From Streptomyces sp. NBC_00286 (GTDB lineage Bacteria > Actinomycetota > Actinomycetes > Streptomycetales > Streptomycetaceae), in the NCBI RefSeq assembly GCF_036173125.1, contig NZ_CP108054.1, positions 1,674,001-1,738,000 on the forward strand: DNA of 64,000 nt, in the 5' to 3' direction. A program made the position numbers and the translations under genes. The notes under the pieces are model-generated. The model ran no database searches. It was not told where the DNA came from and saw only the letters and a list, made by a program, of their open reading frames with translations. The number at the start of each line of letters is the position of its first letter. The first letter of the stretch is position 1. Shown in pieces: positions 62,871-64,000 of the stretch.

Positions 62871-63842
62871 GTGAAAGTGGCAGTTCTGGGCGCCGGTGCG
62901 ATCGGCGCCTACGTCGGTGCCGCACTGCATCGCGCCGGCGCCGACGTACATCTCATTGCCCGTGGACCGCATCTGGCGGCCATGAGGCAGCACGGAGTTC
63001 AAGTGCTCAGCCCGCGCGGGGACTTCACCGCTCGGGCCCACGTCACCGACGACCCGGCCGAGGTCGGCCCCGCCGACTTCGTCTTCCTGGGGCTGAAGGC
63101 CAACTCGTACGCGGCGTGCGGGCCGCTGATCGAGCCTCTCCTTCACGACACGACGGCGGTGGTCGCCGCGCAGAACGGCATCCCCTGGTGGTACTTCCAC
63201 CGGCACGGCGGCCCGTACGACGGCCATCGCGTGGAGAGCGTGGACCCGGACGGCGCGGTCAGTGCGGTGCTCGCGCCCGAACGGGCCGTCGGGTGCGTGG
63301 TGTATGCCGCAACTGAGCTGGCAGGACCGGGAGTTGTACGCCATCTCGAAGGCACCCGGTTCTCCATCGGCGAACCCGACCGCTCGGTGTCGGCGCGGTG
63401 CACCGCGTTCAGCGAGGCCATGCGAGCGGGCGGGCTCAAGTGCCCGATCGAGCCCGACCTGCGCAACGACATCTGGCTCAAACTGCTCGGCAACATCTCC
63501 TTCAACCCGATCAGCGCCCTCGCCCGCGCGACCATGCGGCAGATGTGCCTGCACGGCGGCACCCGCAGGGTCATCGAGATCATGATGACCGAGACGCTCT
63601 CCGTCGCCCGGGCGCTGGGCTGCGAGGTCGGGGTCTCCATCGAACGGCGGCTGGCCGGCGCCGAGCGCGTCGGCGATCACCGCACCTCGACCCTTCAGGA
63701 CCTGGAGCGCGGCAAACCGCTCGAACTCGACGTACTCCTCGCCGCCGTCGTCGAGTTGGCGGAGATCACCGGGGTCGAGGTGCCGACACTCCGCACCGTC
63801 CACGCCATCTCGGATCTGCTCGCATTGAGGACCGCCGCATGA
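62871..63842 (+). CDS. Ketopantoate reductase family protein (2-dehydropantoate 2-reductase-like)
   Basis: A 323-aa NADPH-dependent reductase. The N-terminal Rossmann motif VAVLGAGAIGAYVGAAL, then FLGLKANSYAA, VVAAQNGIPWWYF and the C-terminal catalytic-Lys region NDIWLKLLGNISFNPISALARA are standard PanE-family features. The GTG at 62871 has GGAG about seven bases upstream. Its stop overlaps the start of the molybdopterin oxidoreductase gene by ATGA, an unusual pairing. It may reduce a 2-keto acid other than ketopantoate, such as glyoxylate- or oxalate-related compounds. That is speculative. Confidence 0.88.
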   Translation: MKVAVLGAGAIGAYVGAALHRAGADVHLIARGPHLAAMRQHGVQVLSPRGDFTARAHVTDDPAEVGPADFVFLGLKANSYAACGPLIEPLLHDTTAVVAAQNGIPWWYFHRHGGPYDGHRVESVDPDGAVSAVLAPERAVGCVVYAATELAGPGVVRHLEGTRFSIGEPDRSVSARCTAFSEAMRAGGLKCPIEPDLRNDIWLKLLGNISFNPISALARATMRQMCLHGGTRRVIEIMMTETLSVARALGCEVGVSIERRLAGAERVGDHRTSTLQDLERGKPLELDVLLAAVVELAEITGVEVPTLRTVHAISDLLALRTAA

Positions 63843-64000
63843 GCCGTATGAGTCGCCTGAGCCACACCAGCCGTACCAGCAAACGCGACCGAACTCCCAA
63901 GACGTACACCCGACTTACTCATCCACTCGTCCGCGACTCACGCGACGAGCCCTTCCGGCAGGCGACCTGGGACGAGGCGCTGGACCGCGCCGCCCGCGGG
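63839..64000 (+). CDS. Molybdopterin oxidoreductase, formate-dehydrogenase-like, N-terminus only
   Basis: Only 54 codons are in the window. After a Ser/Arg-rich start (MSRMSRLSHTSRTSKRDR), TYTRLTHPLVRDSRDEPFRQ and TWDEALDRAARG match the early part of the molybdopterin-domain of formate-dehydrogenase-type enzymes. The ATG overlaps the preceding stop by ATGA. Formate oxidation would be the logical end of oxalate breakdown. The gene continues beyond base 64000, so the cofactor and catalytic residues cannot be seen. Confidence 0.65.
   Translation, partial: MSRMSRLSHTSRTSKRDRTPKTYTRLTHPLVRDSRDEPFRQATWDEALDRAARG

Noticed and set aside
1..64000. CRISPR arrays, rRNA genes or further tRNAs
   Set aside because: No regularly spaced direct repeats of CRISPR type and no rRNA-like or second cloverleaf sequence were recognised on either strand.

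Overview
The window reads as part of a Streptomyces (or close actinomycete) chromosome. GC content and third-position GC are very high, GTG and TTG starts are common, and genes are often coupled by 1-8 bp overlaps. The gene families (PKS/NRPS, actinobacterial mevalonate operon with an NphT7-type synthase, EboA/EboE proteins, OFA transporter with small subunit) fit that group. Both ends cut a gene.

Region 1 (1-10.4 kb) is specialised metabolism followed by mobile-element debris. The 3' end of a large hybrid PKS-NRPS gene encodes KS-AT-ACP-luciferase-like monooxygenase-C-A-PCP-C and ends on a condensation domain with no release domain. A convergent TetR gene follows, then degenerate IS110 and IS5 transposase pieces.

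Region 2 (10.4-13.7 kb) holds a small membrane protein, a PPOX/F420-type flavin-fold protein, a DHA2 drug exporter and another IS5-like remnant. CTAAC/GTTAG inverted repeats lie before the PPOX gene, the exporter and the terpene genes, and suggest a shared TetR-like regulator.

Region 3 (13.8-25.6 kb) is a self-contained isoprenoid locus: class I terpene cyclase, cytochrome P450, polyprenyl (probably GGPP) synthase, then mevalonate kinase, diphosphomevalonate decarboxylase, phosphomevalonate kinase, type II IPP isomerase, HMG-CoA reductase, HMG-CoA synthase and an NphT7-like acetoacetyl-CoA synthase. Together they can carry acetyl-CoA/malonyl-CoA to C5 units, to a C15-C20 diphosphate, to a cyclised and oxidised terpene. 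A 34-bp perfect palindrome closes the locus.

Region 4 (25.9-28.4 kb) is an integration module: an XRE regulator, a divergent promoter with a perfect inverted repeat, and a large serine recombinase whose reading frame ends inside a tRNA-Leu(GAG) gene on the other strand. It probably marks one end of an integrated island containing regions 1-3.

Region 5 (28.6-39.2 kb) is C2/C1 metabolism. An aldehyde dehydrogenase and a SucCD pair are divergent from oxalyl-CoA decarboxylase, formyl-CoA transferase, an NDP-forming acyl-CoA synthetase and an oxalate/formate-type transporter. A near-perfect 26-bp hairpin terminates it. The theme returns at the right end (59-64 kb): a FadR-type GntR regulator, a KAS III-like enzyme, a second OFA transporter with its small subunit, a ketopantoate-reductase-like protein and the start of a molybdopterin (formate-dehydrogenase-like) oxidoreductase. 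Related ACTGTA-containing operator candidates link these parts.

Region 6 (39.2-57.7 kb) is a long right-to-left run. A ROK regulator and a ribose-type sugar ABC importer lead into a Gfo/Idh/MocA dehydrogenase, TIM-barrel isomerases, secreted sugar-dehydrogenase-like and ThuA/DUF1080 proteins, and a tightly coupled ebo cluster (inositol-phosphate-synthase-like, TIM barrel, EboA, TatD-like, EboE and a 72-aa ORF). The enzymes suggest glycoside or cyclitol breakdown, possibly through 3-keto-sugars. A VOC protein and a hotdog thioesterase sit between this run and the right-hand C1/C2 block.
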